Assembly: GCF_037975245.1 (NCBI RefSeq)
Contig: NC_092576.1
Location: forward strand, 28,883,111-28,947,110
Length of the DNA: 64,000 bases
Direction of reading: 5' to 3'
DNA from: Apostichopus japonicus
Taxonomy: Eukaryota; Echinodermata; Holothuroidea; Aspidochirotida; Stichopodidae
A program made the position numbers and the translations under genes. A model generated the notes under the pieces. It did not search any database. It saw only the letters and a list, made by a program, of their open reading frames with translations, and was not told the DNA's origin. Shown here piece after piece: positions 37,201-49,400 of the stretch (position 1 is the stretch's first letter; each line of letters begins with the position of its first letter).

Positions 37201-40200
37201 AAGATGTCTTAATTAGATGAGTTACAATCTTATTTTAAGGCATAAAGTATGTATTCAAATTGTTGACCAAACTTAGATTGCTACATTCGTGGCTAAACAT
37301 AATTTTTCAATTTTTCTTTATTTTAGGCAACAATTGCGGTTCACAACTAAGCCAACTCCCACCTGTGATAAAGGTGAGGTTGGCCGTTAATAATAGTTAG
37401 ACCAGCATTTGTAAATACTTAGTTAATTACAATAATTAGAGTTTCATCTAACAAATGATGGGGCTACATATCTGTCGACATTGATTTTAACGTTGCAATC
37501 CCAAACATTTCCAAGGGGTTTGTCCCTTGTTTCTAAGAACTTTCCGTTCTAAGTCCACGGACGTGTACATTATCCATTTATTTTATGCACAGGTTATTAC
37601 TCATCTATGGAACAAAACAGCACTGCAGGCAATGTTATCCAACGTCAACATGTGAGTCTCGTTGTTGAAATCAAAGTCGGAACAGTTTACCGAAGATGGA
37701 TGGGAACAATACATGTTCCAAGTATGGGCACAAAATGTGTCTTTGTAACCAATGTCTCAGGTAACTATCAAAGTAAAACATTTGATGCACATTTAGTATA
37801 GTATTGTAAAAGACTATGGTAAGCTTGATTTCCAGCTTGTCGAGTTCTTGAAATAATCACGATCATGAACCCACTAAGTAAAACAAAAAGAGACCCCTCC
37901 TCTTGTAATTTTGTTTCATGTCAGTCTTATAAATTGAAATCTTGTACCATAGACAAGAAATTGACAACTCTTCTAATATAATACCAAGCCACCTATATGC
38001 CGTTTTTGGAAGAATTTCAAACGAGCAATTGCACTTTTTCCTTCCTTCATATGACAGTGATTTGTACTCATAGATTCCACGTTACAATGTTCACGGGGGT
38101 ATTGATTTCCTAAAAATCATAAAACCTACTATTTCATTCAGAAGTCGGAATAATAATTGCTTTCCAGTGTTCCTTCACTCTGTATCTGTATCTTCACAGT
38201 GTATCTTTACTCTAACTACAAGAAAAGAATGTTCTCACTGTATGTTTTTCTTTTCATTGATCAAAGATCATACCCAATTTGCAAACTGTTTATGTAGTAC
38301 ATCTTACAGTCTCCAGAAACTGCTAAGAGTATTCGTTAACGTTTCTATGTAGGTAAATCAGAGTACGATGACTTAAATTGGAGTGAATATGTTAAACGGG
38401 TGTTGGAATTGCCAAGTTGCAAGAATTTGGTTCGTTCGGAAGTTGTTTGCATTGACAAAGGTAAGGTCATATTTCCTTTAACTAAATACTTTTTTTTTCA
38501 AGTATGCCATTCACATAACGTGTCAATACAGTCTTATTTACTGCCACATTGTTAAAAAATAATAAATGTACTAGAATATCATGTTAATTCACTTTCTTCG
38601 TTTATATTATAGAAATGGGTTTTAGTTGTTGTAAAGCCTTATAGATCGAGGAAGGATTAACTTGCCTTGTTAAGCTTAGAGAAGAGAAGAAACAAGTACG
38701 ATTAAGATGTATTTTGGAAGCAAACAAAACTAAATAAATGCAAAGTAACTTCCAAATAGATCATGAAATATGTCATGATTCGGTTCTCTTTTATTTCCTA
38801 GCCAAAAAGAAAAAAGGGGGGAAGTGGAAATACTTTCAAACGTTTCATGACGGTGTGCAAGTGCATCATTTTGAAATACTTGTTATAACTGTTCTTGTTC
38901 AAAACAGCTGATATCCTGCTAATACAGGAGCACCTTATCTGTGTTACATTGGCGGAATATCTGGAGAGTTCTTCTTCACTTCCCGCCTTCTCCAGTTTGA
39001 AATTCATACAAGATATACTTAATGGGATGCAGATAATTCATGCGTATGGGGTAAGCACCAATAAATCTAACGCGTGTATCTACATACAAGGTGTAAACAA
39101 GCCTATTCATATAATGTGCTTATATTAAACAAACATGGAAATTAACACAACTTAGCACTGGGAAGATTCAATGATGGATACAATCATTCTACTCATGCAC
39201 TACACCCCAACTCTATAGCAACTTAGTAAGTTAGGACGACTACGTACGTAAATTACCCTAACTGCTTTCATAAATTCTGTAAAGACGTCAAACAGAACTA
39301 TCATCGGTTTAGTTATTTATTCTTATTAATAATGTCCCAATTATCTACCGTACTTTTCTGATGCACTTGATCATGGTCCATTCAACCGGCCGTATTACGA
39401 GGTGAGGTGTTAATTAACGTAGATGCATTTAAGACAAGTCACACAAGACCTAGACTGGACCCGAAAACAGTTGCCCCTGACATTGGGGCTCTAAACGCAT
39501 CACGTGATGTTACAGCACATAACCTCAGGTTCCTTAAGGCAAAGAGTAATTTGACATTAGTACAAGTGACCATCAACGCAAGTGAACTCAGCGGCATTCC
39601 GTTAGACGGTTCGTTATAACCTTGTTCAACATCGATACTCGGTCGTTAACAGTACACCGTGGATCGGTCACCAACCTTAACCGGATCATGTGTAGTATAT
39701 ATTACATTTCCAAGGGAGTCGTGATGCTCACTTGACGTGACATCGTTTTAATCGATGTAAGCGGACAATCTGGGAGACTTGTCTTTGAATAAAAGAGAAA
39801 ATACCTTCTTCATGCAAACTTTCATAAATTGCTTCCTTTTCACAGCTACTTCATCCAGGTTTATCTGCAAGTAAAATTTTAATCACTGGACAAGATTGTT
39901 GCAAATTGTACGACTTTGCACTAGCTGACTATGCATCCAAGAAGGTTGCCTATATAAAATCAAAGGTTAGAGGAAAGCGACGTAATATCTCTCGCAAAGA
40001 AAATAAATATAAATATTATTTCAACGTTTCAGATGTGAGTATTCATTTATCAATCAATCTGAGAATTGAGAGGAGCTGATGATCGTGATGCTTTAAAGTA
40101 GATGGAGTTTGTTCATTTATATCTGTCATTTCTGCCTCCGATGTTCACCCCATGAACCTAATTTGATGTGTGCGAGTAATGTCGTCCTACACCAAGGCTC

Positions 40201-42447
40201 TTAAATGATTGAAAAGTTGAAACCTTATTGTAGAACTTCAAACAAGAAGGAACTAAGAAGGGATTGTAAAACCCAATAAATGTCTCATTTGCGTGCTTAA
40301 GTATATCAGCATTTTACTCGATTGTAATGAACTGCTCGATTGACCACAATTAGCTCTTATTTCAGCTATTCCTTGCATTTGGTTTTACAGAGATTGGTAT
40401 CACTAAATGACTTTGCTCCAGAATCTTTAAACAGAAACGAATACGTCCGAGCCAGTGATATGTGGTCGACTGCAGTTGTTATCTGGACAGTGTTAACTAA
40501 AGGTAAAAGAAAATGACACGTAGGGCCAATTGCTTGCATGTAGATGTAAAATCAAGATGCCCTTGTATAAATTGATGATTGAGGTTTGTAGGCAAACAAC
40601 AATATCATGGAGTATGCTCGGTAGGCAAGCCAGACAATATTGAATGGTTGTTAATCACTATGGATTGCCTTGAACTAGTTTAAGACATTTACGAGCTCAT
40701 TATTCTCATTAATGACGTAAGGAAACATCCAATGTATGATATTTGGGGGCTATTAGATGGTACCGTTACCAAAGCTTTTTTTATATGCCAGTTGTCTTGT
40801 AGATAACACAACCGATTGTAATCAGTGATGTTATTACAAAGTATTGTACATATTAACACGATCACATGGAATTTTCTGTGTTTCTATCATTTTGAAGTAT
40901 ATTATTAGAAGATAACATTTGTGTCTATGAGAGTTGGACACGTTGTTTTCCATCACGGCTAACACATACAAATAAACCTCGAAAGTAATCTATATCTATC
41001 GTTTACAGAGAGTCGTATTTCGAGACTATTATAAACAAATTTTTACTCATTGTTACTGATAACTGATGATGATTCTTATGACAAATCTCAATTGATTCCT
41101 TCATTTTCTATCTCATAAGGTTCCAGTCCATTTCAGCCAGAGGACACAACATATGGTGAATCCAGTATTAAATCGAAAGAGAACAGTGAGCTGCTGGATA
41201 CTTTTCAGGATGTCAGGTACTGGCTTTCTCCGTTTCATTTTTTAAATTGATAATGTTTACTTTCCATCTTTGTCATGTATTGTCGTATCATATTTCTATT
41301 CCTGTATGATAAGCCTACTAATATACTACTAATATATAGCCTACTAATATAGAAAGTTGTTAAAATGGTTAGTTAATGTTTTCTTGTAGATCATTTGGTT
41401 ACATTAATATTTTCTAGCCTTCAAAGTTACATCGATCATTTTTAACTTATCGATAATAACCATTCACATTCCATTCAATTGAACTGATGACTGATGTACA
41501 TGTCAGCATGTAACCGTTGTAAGTTAATAAGTGCAAAAGTTTCTCTCTTCTTGTTTGTATATTACGATCTAAGAGGAAGCATTCTGTTCGATTGCTGGTC
41601 CGATGAACTTTGCAAGCGACCATTCCCCGAAGAACTAGCAGAAATATTTCAAAAGGTTCCAGTATGATTAATTTATGTCATCTCTTTGTTTAAGTTAAAC
41701 TTATTGTATTCGTAAAAATACCCTGAAGGTTTAGTTAACATTACCTTTCAGCTTGGTAAGAACATTTGATTTTTTGATTTGCACTTTTATAGAACAATGA
41801 AATTGTGAACCTGTTGTTTATTGACAATCACATACATATACGATACTTTTGTAATTTTAGATTCTTTTATCTAACAATCGCTAGCCATTCGGTGTTATTA
41901 CTAGTCTTAAGTCATATACTTATACAGAGAGTGTGGTGGACAATTGGTTAAGGCATCGGACTCGTGATCCAATGGTTGCTGGTTTGATTCTAGCCTAGCT
42001 TATTGCGTTTTGACCTTAGGCAATATGCTTTATCTCAATTGCTCTCTCCACCAAGGGGTTACATGGGAACCTGTGAGTTAACTTGTCATTATGCGCAGAA
42101 CATAACTGAGGCCGAACGGAGGGATTGTCTCCGATTTGAGACCTATTGCTGGTATAAAGCGATATATAAAACATTGAATATTATTTCGGTGTTATTAATA
42201 ATCATACACTAAATCTTTTATTAATAATTTCCTTATTTTTACACCTCCTCCATTACAGGTACAAATGAGCATCAAAACAAAACCTTCTCATTCCATTGAT
42301 GATAAGAGCAACGCAGGGTCTTCTGATACCTACATTACTATGACCAGCTCAGTATCACCAATGGATGTTAAGAAAAGACGAGCGTCCACGGAAATAAACA
42401 TCTCCCAAGAAAACTTGTATGACTGTAGCTACTTGTATGATTGTTGA
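32374..42447 (+). CDS. Gene K: Ig-domain receptor tyrosine pseudokinase, complete
   Basis: Exons, joined in consistent phase, are 32374-32698, 33930-34248, 34537-34641, 34942-34966, 35434-35504, 36316-36346, 36507-36538, 36698-36722, 37327-37373, 37593-37760, 38353-38460, 38908-39050, 39846-39965, 40391-40502, 41120-41216, 41574-41655 and 42259-42447. The protein has a signal peptide, two Ig domains, one TM helix, a basic juxtamembrane region built from small exons, a tyrosine-kinase-like domain and a short tail. ATG 32374 is chosen because a hydrophobic signal sequence follows at once. The kinase fold is recognisable (APE, SDMW, DCW and RPF motifs) but the catalytic residues are replaced, so it is classed as a pseudokinase. 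It could signal as a scaffold or by partnering an active kinase (inference). It lies in the spacer of the inverted duplication and converges on gene B. Confidence 0.85.
33455..33850. repeat. Unclassified block with internal subrepeats in gene K intron 1
   Basis: The block is bounded by direct copies of CCAAA(A)CGGACATTA (about 33462 and 33834). Inside it, diverged modules recur, such as TGCAGCATAATGA, TATACTGCCGCAAAATGACTT, CACATAATGACC, TATACTGCAGC and GCATAATGACTT. No coding capacity or recognised family was seen. It may be a small non-autonomous element. Confidence 0.45.
34537..37373 (+). CDS. Gene K exons 3-9: transmembrane helix and juxtamembrane mini-exons
   Basis: Exon 34537-34641 carries the TM helix (AVIAGVLLLMSILAVYFL) followed by a basic stop-transfer. 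Six small exons follow: 34942-34966 (25 nt), 35434-35504 (71), 36316-36346 (31), 36507-36538 (32), 36698-36722 (25) and 37327-37373 (47). All fit in phase and encode a Lys/Arg-rich juxtamembrane segment (KKASTQKTNM, EKKAMRRSS, KKCPKPP). Exon 35434-35504 has a GC donor (gcaagt). The smallest exons are the least certain parts of the model and alternative splicing is possible. Confidence 0.65.
37593..41655 (+). CDS. Gene K exons 10-16: degenerate tyrosine kinase domain
   Basis: The N-lobe exon 37593-37760 contains VEIKVGTVYRRWMGTIHV in place of a GxGxxGxV loop, and VFVT where active kinases have VAVK or similar, so the ATP-binding lysine is lost. Exon 38353-38460 covers helix C. Exon 38908-39050 covers the hinge and helix E (MQIIHAYG). 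In exon 39846-39965 the catalytic loop reads HPGLSASKILI in place of HRDLAARNVLL, and the metal motif reads DFA in place of DFG. Exon 40391-40502 keeps APE and SDMWSTAVVIW. Exon 41574-41655 keeps DCW and RPF. The C-lobe is the best preserved part. All exons are open, so the domain is probably kept for a non-catalytic role and is not a dead gene. Confidence 0.85.
39380..39790. repeat. Unclassified GC-richer block in gene K intron 12
   Basis: This stretch has more C and G than the flanking intron and a 70-codon open frame at 39407-39619. The frame has no splice sites that would join the kinase exons at 39050 and 39846, and no family I recognise. A transposon origin is likely but unproven. Confidence 0.3.
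41931..42190 (+). repeat. tRNA-derived SINE in gene K last intron
   Basis: The head reads as a tRNA, with box A TTGGTTAAGGCATCGG, an anticodon arm around GGACTCGTGATCC and box B GGTTTGATTCTAG, followed by an unrelated body of about 190 bp that ends near CTGGTATAAAGCGATATA. The left arm lacks this element as part of its 1.1-kb gap. Confidence 0.8.
42259..42447 (+). CDS. Gene K last exon: tyrosine-containing cytoplasmic tail
   Basis: The acceptor is at 42258 and the stop TGA ends at 42447. The tail contains SDTYITMTSS, whose YITM fits the YxxM consensus for PI3-kinase p85 SH2 binding, and ends NLYDCSYLYDC with three closely spaced tyrosines. A basic patch KKRRAS could be a Ser-phosphorylation site. 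Preceding exon 41574-41655 has a weak donor (gttcca). If unspliced, translation would stop three codons later, giving a form without this tail. Confidence 0.75.
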   Translation, partial: VQMSIKTKPSHSIDDKSNAGSSDTYITMTSSVSPMDVKKRRASTEINISQENLYDCSYLYDC

Positions 42448-45400
42448 ATTGTATGTGCCTCGTAATGCTGATTGATCTTATTCGAGAGTTCTAGACGGAT
42501 TTTACTAGATGTACATACTAATTATTTCTTATCGTTCAGTTAAGTACGGTACGTGCTTGTGAATAATGATGTTTAATGAAGAACTACGCAGAATATTATC
42601 AATATAGTTAAATGACGATGCTCTCTTAATTTTACATTGAGATAAAGTAAGCGTGACACGCCATAATTCAATAAGTATTGTATGATTATGGGATTGATCT
42701 TCCTGCATAGATGTTTGAAAGTTTCTGAATGTTAATCCATCAACTAAACAGGAACTTCAGCCAATGTAGGTCTGAATATCTGTCTGCTAAGTAGTACAAT
42801 ACTTCTGTATGAGCTTTCATTTTCGATTTCCGTATATGAATTAAGAAATAAATGATGTTCTTCAGTGGAAGAGCGTAATGGTAGAGTAGTTAAGGCAATT
42901 GATTTGCGATCTAACAGTGTTTTTTACGTTATCCTCCACCCTAAAGGTTAACTTCTACAAAAAGGGCAACTTTGAAGATCTATTTGTTGCAGGTTCGAGT
43001 CCTAGCAAATTCATTAACTTGTATCTTTGGGCAAGACACTACATCTTAAGTGTCTCTTCTGTATAAACCGGTGAGACTACTTGTATATATAATTAGGTAC
43101 AGCGGATTATTCCGTTGATGTGGCATAATACAACTGATCAAATTTTCACGCTTGTGTTTCTAGGTGTGACATGTACGTAGAAACAACTAGAGAATCCAAA
43201 TAAGTTGAAAGTTATCAGGTGTGATCAGTCATTTCGACGAATGTGCTTGATGGATCAAGTTATTGAGAAATCATTGGATGCCCCTGTATTTAAGAGTAGT
43301 CCTTTAATTTGCATGCTGTTAGTTCATCCACTTTGCATATCACATAGTACATTACTTGTTGTACCGATGTTCGTTATCATGAAGCACATACACATATCAT
43401 ATTATTAGGTTGGTCAAGGGTTTATGTTTGGGACTGTGTTGTCATTGGTGTCCATGGTCCTTCCGTAAGTGATTTCAGTTAAGGCAATAGCTGTTCAGTT
43501 TTGAAATACAGATTGAAAGGAAAATCATTCAAAACGCGGTCACGTTTGTTGCACATAACAAAATTACAACTATTTACATTTTTTATATTTAACTCCTATT
43601 ATTTTCTTGTGCTTTAATTGAGAAAACAGATACCCCAGCTTTGTCAATAAACTAAAGGTGCATATCGAAACATCTTCTTATTGTGGTTGAAACAGAAAGT
43701 AATTGAAGCTAATGTTTCAGCACATAGGGGTGCAGGGTTTGACGTTCTAATCAAACAAGCAACAGGATTTCGTTAGTAAACGACCATATGAATACATTTA
43801 TAGAGTGTATTGAATTTTCATTGTATGTTATTTCTCAAGCATTGCAGTGAATATTTAGTTTCGTTATAGTCGATGAATGAGTGCATGCCATAAATTTCAT
43901 TACAATTATAATATTACAATTAACAAGACTCTATTTGATCCGAGTTATTTTGTAGAAATTTCCGTTTCTATTAAAGGCAACCGAATGTGTCCCCAAAGGG
44001 ATGGAAGTAGAAATTAACGATTAGTTGTAAAGTGCGGTATCAAAAAAACATAGCAAATGATGAGGAAGAGAAAACAGCTAACAGACAAAAGAAGCAAAAC
44101 CAGCAAGGAAATGAGCATACCCATGAATTCGATTTGAGAGGATGTCGGTAATCGACCTAATAAAAACTTAATTTAAAGAAAACCGGCCACCGTAAGTCCG
44201 TACGATAAGACAAGATAGATCAATGAATAGAAAACTGCGTATAGTGGTGACGAATTCAATAGTTTATTACAAAGTATTTCGAAAACACCCAATGATATCT
44301 CTACTATACTATTCTTTAGAACGAGGAAAACAAACTCTTAACTGTTTGATTATAGACATAAGACAAATATACAAATCACTAAATGGTATTACAGGTTAAA
44401 CATAATGACAGTGACAATTGTCATGTGTTTAATGTTTGTTATACTCTACTGCAAGTCAGAGCAGGCCTGTATTTTTTTTTGTAGTTCTTCAATACTCTGG
44501 TTAATCCTTTAGCTTAGTAGAGTGTGTAATCACACCATATAATTTTACATATGCAGCTCTTAAAATTGAACTGTTTCTTTGCATTTCTGTTTGCTATATA
44601 TTACAGCGTGTCACGAAAAATATGTCATTACAACAAAGACGTTAAAGACAGATAAGAGCTAGGTCTATCGTCGTTAGAATAAGAAGTGATTTCGAAGCGT
44701 ATTATTACGTAATACTTACTTTGTACAATATAATGACTGACCACGAAATACATGCAAATGTAACATACCATGCCATAGCGATCGTTGATCATTATCAATT
44801 TATAATCGAGGAACTCCTACATTAGTTGTTCATTAAACAGTCTTTACATCTAAGCTATTCAGATGATAAACCGACAGCATACCTTAATTTTGTTCCAGAA
44901 TACACAATCCTGAGAGCATTTTGCGTAGTATTCCTTATGTCATTTATCGAGATCAAGCGAGTGTATATACTGAATAGCTATTTCATGTTCAGCATTCTGC
45001 GTTTGCACTTTTGGAGCAAATATGAGTACAATAAGTTTAAAAACAGATAAAACAAAGTGACGACAAAAGAACCTCAGTGACAATATAAACAAGTAGTAAC
45101 TACGGTTAAAATGCTATCTGATTAATGTAGCTGACTTCAACAACAACAAACAAGACAACAGGACAAGTTGATGAGCAACGTTTACTATTTTAGTAGACTA
45201 CGTTTCATATTTGACGCCGCGGGGTTTACCCATTCAACAGTGAATGTGTTATTCATTAGACTGCTTCTTAGTTGAGCGCAATGATTGCCGACTTCTGGGA
45301 GGTAAGGCGTTCTTTCGAGTTACGCAGGCAATTTATTTGAATTACAATTTTGACATACTTCGTCCTCTAAATGACGTCTCTCGGATTTCTGTGATAACAT

Positions 45401-45737
45401 GAAAATTTTTTATTTATTTAAATGTTAAGCTAATAAGATGTGTATTTACAATGTTCGTTTGGCTGATGGTCAATTCATAAAAAGGGCGACAAGTCAATTT
45501 TTTCACCCATGCCAATGAAGTTCTTAGAAAAAATATTTAAAATGCTAACATAATATACATTATCATTCTATAATAGAATCTGGGTTGTGAGAAAGGGACT
45601 TTACAAATAAACACATTTAACTATTAACAAAATAGTATTTCTTAGTCAGGTTAATATTCCGAGACCTTAAATGAAGAAATATCCATATCGCTTTAAAGTC
45701 GACACTATAGATGTGTAGATGTGACACCAATTCATAA
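42448..45737. other. Intergenic region between convergent genes K and B
   Basis: A candidate polyadenylation signal AATAAA for gene K lies at 42847-42852. The part from about 42750 on aligns inverted with the left arm. A further tRNA-like repeat is suspected at about 42868-43110 (box-A-like GGTAGAGTAGTTAAGGCA and box-B-like GGTTCGAGTCC, separated by an unusually long insert). Around 44480-44700 the right arm has about 170 bp extra. No coding region was recognised. Confidence 0.55.
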
Positions 45738-46470
45738 TTACATGGAAAGGTAATCGATGTAGTTTCTTTGACACCGTCTTTTGATGTAACGATATGCGGG
45801 AAGTATTGCCTCACCTGTAATTCAAATGAGAGAAATAACGTTATAGTCCGCTTGTTAGAGAATATACAAATAAACTTGAAAAGTCATAACTTCAAGCAAC
45901 ACGCGAAGCTATCAATTTACATTACTGCATCGTTTATTCAACATCAATGTTACTGTTATCTGTTAAATAGCACGGAGTTTTTCTTCATTTGTTTTAAATA
46001 TTGAATAAAAAGTTTAAATTTTCTCGCAGATATTCTTAATGATATTCATGCAAATAAAATTCTAATAAAATATTTCAAGAATAAAACTAAAATTACTGTT
46101 TTCTAAAGTGTATACTCGATAACGAAGAATTATTAATGTTAGTTTGTAGTCTAACTTCACTAATAGTTTCTCCATCTGACACTTTTGAGGAGGATACAAG
46201 TTTTAATGTTGTCTAGAACTTATGATTATCGATATTCGTTCAAAGTTTGCTGTCTATTTTCCATTTACACCAACAATGTTGATGTTGTTTTCTAGGCAGA
46301 GATCTAGAATATTATTTCCAATTTGTTTTGAGAAAAGTCGTACCTGTAACAATAACTACAATAGCTGCGTCTAAAGTTATGATACCAATTGATATGTAAT
46401 TTCCGTAGTCACTGGAGATAGGAACAGCAGCGAAAAGAACGTTCACAAAAATCACAGCCAGGGAAAAGAG
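45738..46470 (-). CDS. Gene B last two exons
   Basis: Exon 46344-46470 encodes the final two membrane segments, and exon 45738-45814 the basic tail ending in a stop (TTA on the plus strand at 45738-45740). The tail residues GEAILPAYRYIKRRCQRNY are the same as in gene A. Confidence 0.85.
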
Positions 46471-49400
46471 CTGAAAGGAGGAAATGTGTGGATATAAAGA
46501 AAATCAGTGACTTTATATGTGCGCACTTGCAATCGTTTGTATTCAATGTATTTGCTTTGATAAGCAAGATGCCGTTTAACTAGTAGAGTACTTTACGTGA
46601 TCTTGACACTTTGTAGTCTCATGCAATGCCTGAAAATCAGTAATGGTTGAACTCGTTACAGAAGAAGCGGTCTCGTGACCACTAAAAAGTGGTCATGTGA
46701 GGACAACTGAGGGTATTTCCAAATTAGACTTTACGATTACTAACTATATCACTAACATAAATGACTCATCCTACGTTGCGACACTAAACACTGGTACAGG
46801 AGTTCCTGGAGCAATGCTAACTTTGAAAATTAAAATCACATGCATTTAAAGTTAGTTGCAGCTGCTGTTTTATCAATAGTACCATCAAATATTGATGGAA
46901 AAAGATGCTTTTAGCCAACATGACAAATATTGTATTTACGAACCACGATATTCATTCATAAGTATAGGTATATCACGCTCTGGCAATCATACCGTTTTAT
47001 CTAAACGAGAAACAGTTTAGAATTTGCAATGTATCAATTTCCAGGTTTAAATACTTTAAATAGCCGATGTGACAATTATATCGCTTACTAATAGGGACAA
47101 AACTCACCTGTAACCGTTGTTCAAATGGGCTCTTCATTGGTGAAAACTTCACGTGGAGTGTGAGGAACAACACAGATACACCGATGGTAATAAACTTGGT
47201 CAGTGGATCATCCCATCCTAGTAATGTAGGCAACATTGTCTGCGTAACCTTTCTGACAAGTTCCAGAATTTCCCAAAACCAAAATCCGGGCTTGAAATTC
47301 TCACAGAGAAAGTTCAGCCAGACGGAAATGGCACGAGTTTCTTCGTTATTCTCACTACTGTTCAGTGCTATGGGCTCGCTCATTAAGCTATCTACACTGT
47401 TGAGAAGGTCTGTGTCTGGTTCAGAGATATGGTCGTAATCACGCTGTCTCTTGATATATTTACTCAAAAAAAGTAAGAGCAATAGAGGAAAAGATATAAC
47501 ATAGAGAAGAGTGGCAAGGAGAGCAAATATCTGATAATAGAGGAGATCACTACAGACAATGTCATAATCAGCGCGAAGCAGAGTGATTGAAATATCATTT
47601 TCTTCGTAAATCGAAAATGTATCACAGGCACCAGGGAACAAACTGAATATGACGTCACACGTTGATGGATATGTCACAAACAGAATTAACAGGACATACG
47701 TTGATAGTGCAGATCTCGTTTTGGCAAGCCTAAGTTTCAGATCATGCGCATTGTAGCGTTTTCTGTACTTAAAATAGACTCTTAAAATGTGTTGACAAGC
47801 AAACGCAATCAAAATTACGACAATGGGAAACAAGAGAGCGATTGTAAATTCGAGCTTAGGATCCAATGAAAGTTTCTCGTGTAAGCAATGTTGTTTCACA
47901 ATCAACCTTAAAATGTTAAATTCAAGTAACGAAATCCATTCTCCAACATAATGTAATACTCCAGCCCAACTGACACTGTGAAATGCCTCGAATAGCTTGC
48001 CAACAACCTGATAAAAACCTAGAACAATTTTGACCCTAGATGATACAATGTCTGCTATGGTTCTCCCTTCTTCTGAGCGATTCTGCTTCTTGCTATTCAT
48101 CATCACAAACACTAGGAATATGATGAAAATACAAACAGTCATACTGATTTTAAAACAAACCCATACAATATTTGGACAAGGAAGGCAAAATCCTAAGACA
48201 GAATAATACCCCTTCACACACTTACTACAGAGCCATCCTCTGTAACCCACCGCACATGAACCAGCAATTCCATCAACCTCATGACTGTTATAATTCACAC
48301 AGTTTTCAGGTCTTGAACAAGCAAATACTCTGGGAATCAATTGTTCATATTCAACGGTGGATTGATCGTAATGTACGTTTTTAGTTTGTAGATTCAGTAC
48401 AAACTTAGAATATTTCATTAAGCTGGCATTGGGAAAAGTCCAATTCCAGTAATAGCCTGGTAAAAGAGCCTTGTAATCTTGAGAACAATTCAATCCTTCT
48501 TCTAGACATACTGAGCATTTCTCGAATCGATGTAAGCGAGTGTAGTTCTCTTTGCAGAGACAGGCTCGGTATCCAGCGAAAGTACTTTGTTTAGTTCCTT
48601 CGGGACACAATATGCACTGCGTTGCTGACGAGCCATTTCCAGTTTTAACGAAGCTACCGTTATGACAGTGAAGACACGAATTGGTTCCGATATCATCTTG
48701 ATAAAAACCACCTATATGAGAAGAAGAATGCTACTGATAAATATAATCAATCTGTTTAATTCCACTGGAGGTTTAAGCTAAGGCATAATATAGTGCAATA
48801 ATTTAATAAGCTCCAATACTCGGTTTCAGGTACTTTTGTCTTCGTAGACGTTGTTGACCTAAATGGTTGTAGACCTACTTTTTTAACTAGACTCAGTTTG
48901 CAGCATTTCACCTTTAAACGTCGATTTTGTACTGGCAGAGAACCAAAATACCACCCACTCCTTTCTTCGCCGTCATTTTCCTCTGCTGTTTCTATTAGGT
49001 GCATGATCACGGCTTCATCAGTCGGGCGTTTATAATCCCTCCTCCCAACTTTGAAAACCTGTTCACACTACTGGTACATTTAAGCAGGGTTTTAAGCATT
49101 CACTTACCTGCAGGGCAAGGAGTACATTGACCACTTGCGTTGCCATAGCTACCAGGGGGACAAGGTCGACATATGGCTCTACCACGTTTCAAAGAACAGT
49201 CAAAGCCTTGGTGTCTTAGGACCTCATAAAAGACATCTCCAGATCGACTGAACGTTAGTGTAGGAACAAAACTGTTGGTAACGCATTCACTTTGAAAAAA
49301 AAAGAAACGATTACAAATGCCTTCGATTGCAAATGCCTTTTTTGTTTTTTATTTTTTATAAGTAGGTTAGATGAATGCAGAGTTGATAATAAAGCTTTTT

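Noticed and set aside
41931-42000. A functional tRNA gene
   Set aside because: Box A and box B are present, but the acceptor and D arms do not pair and a SINE body follows.
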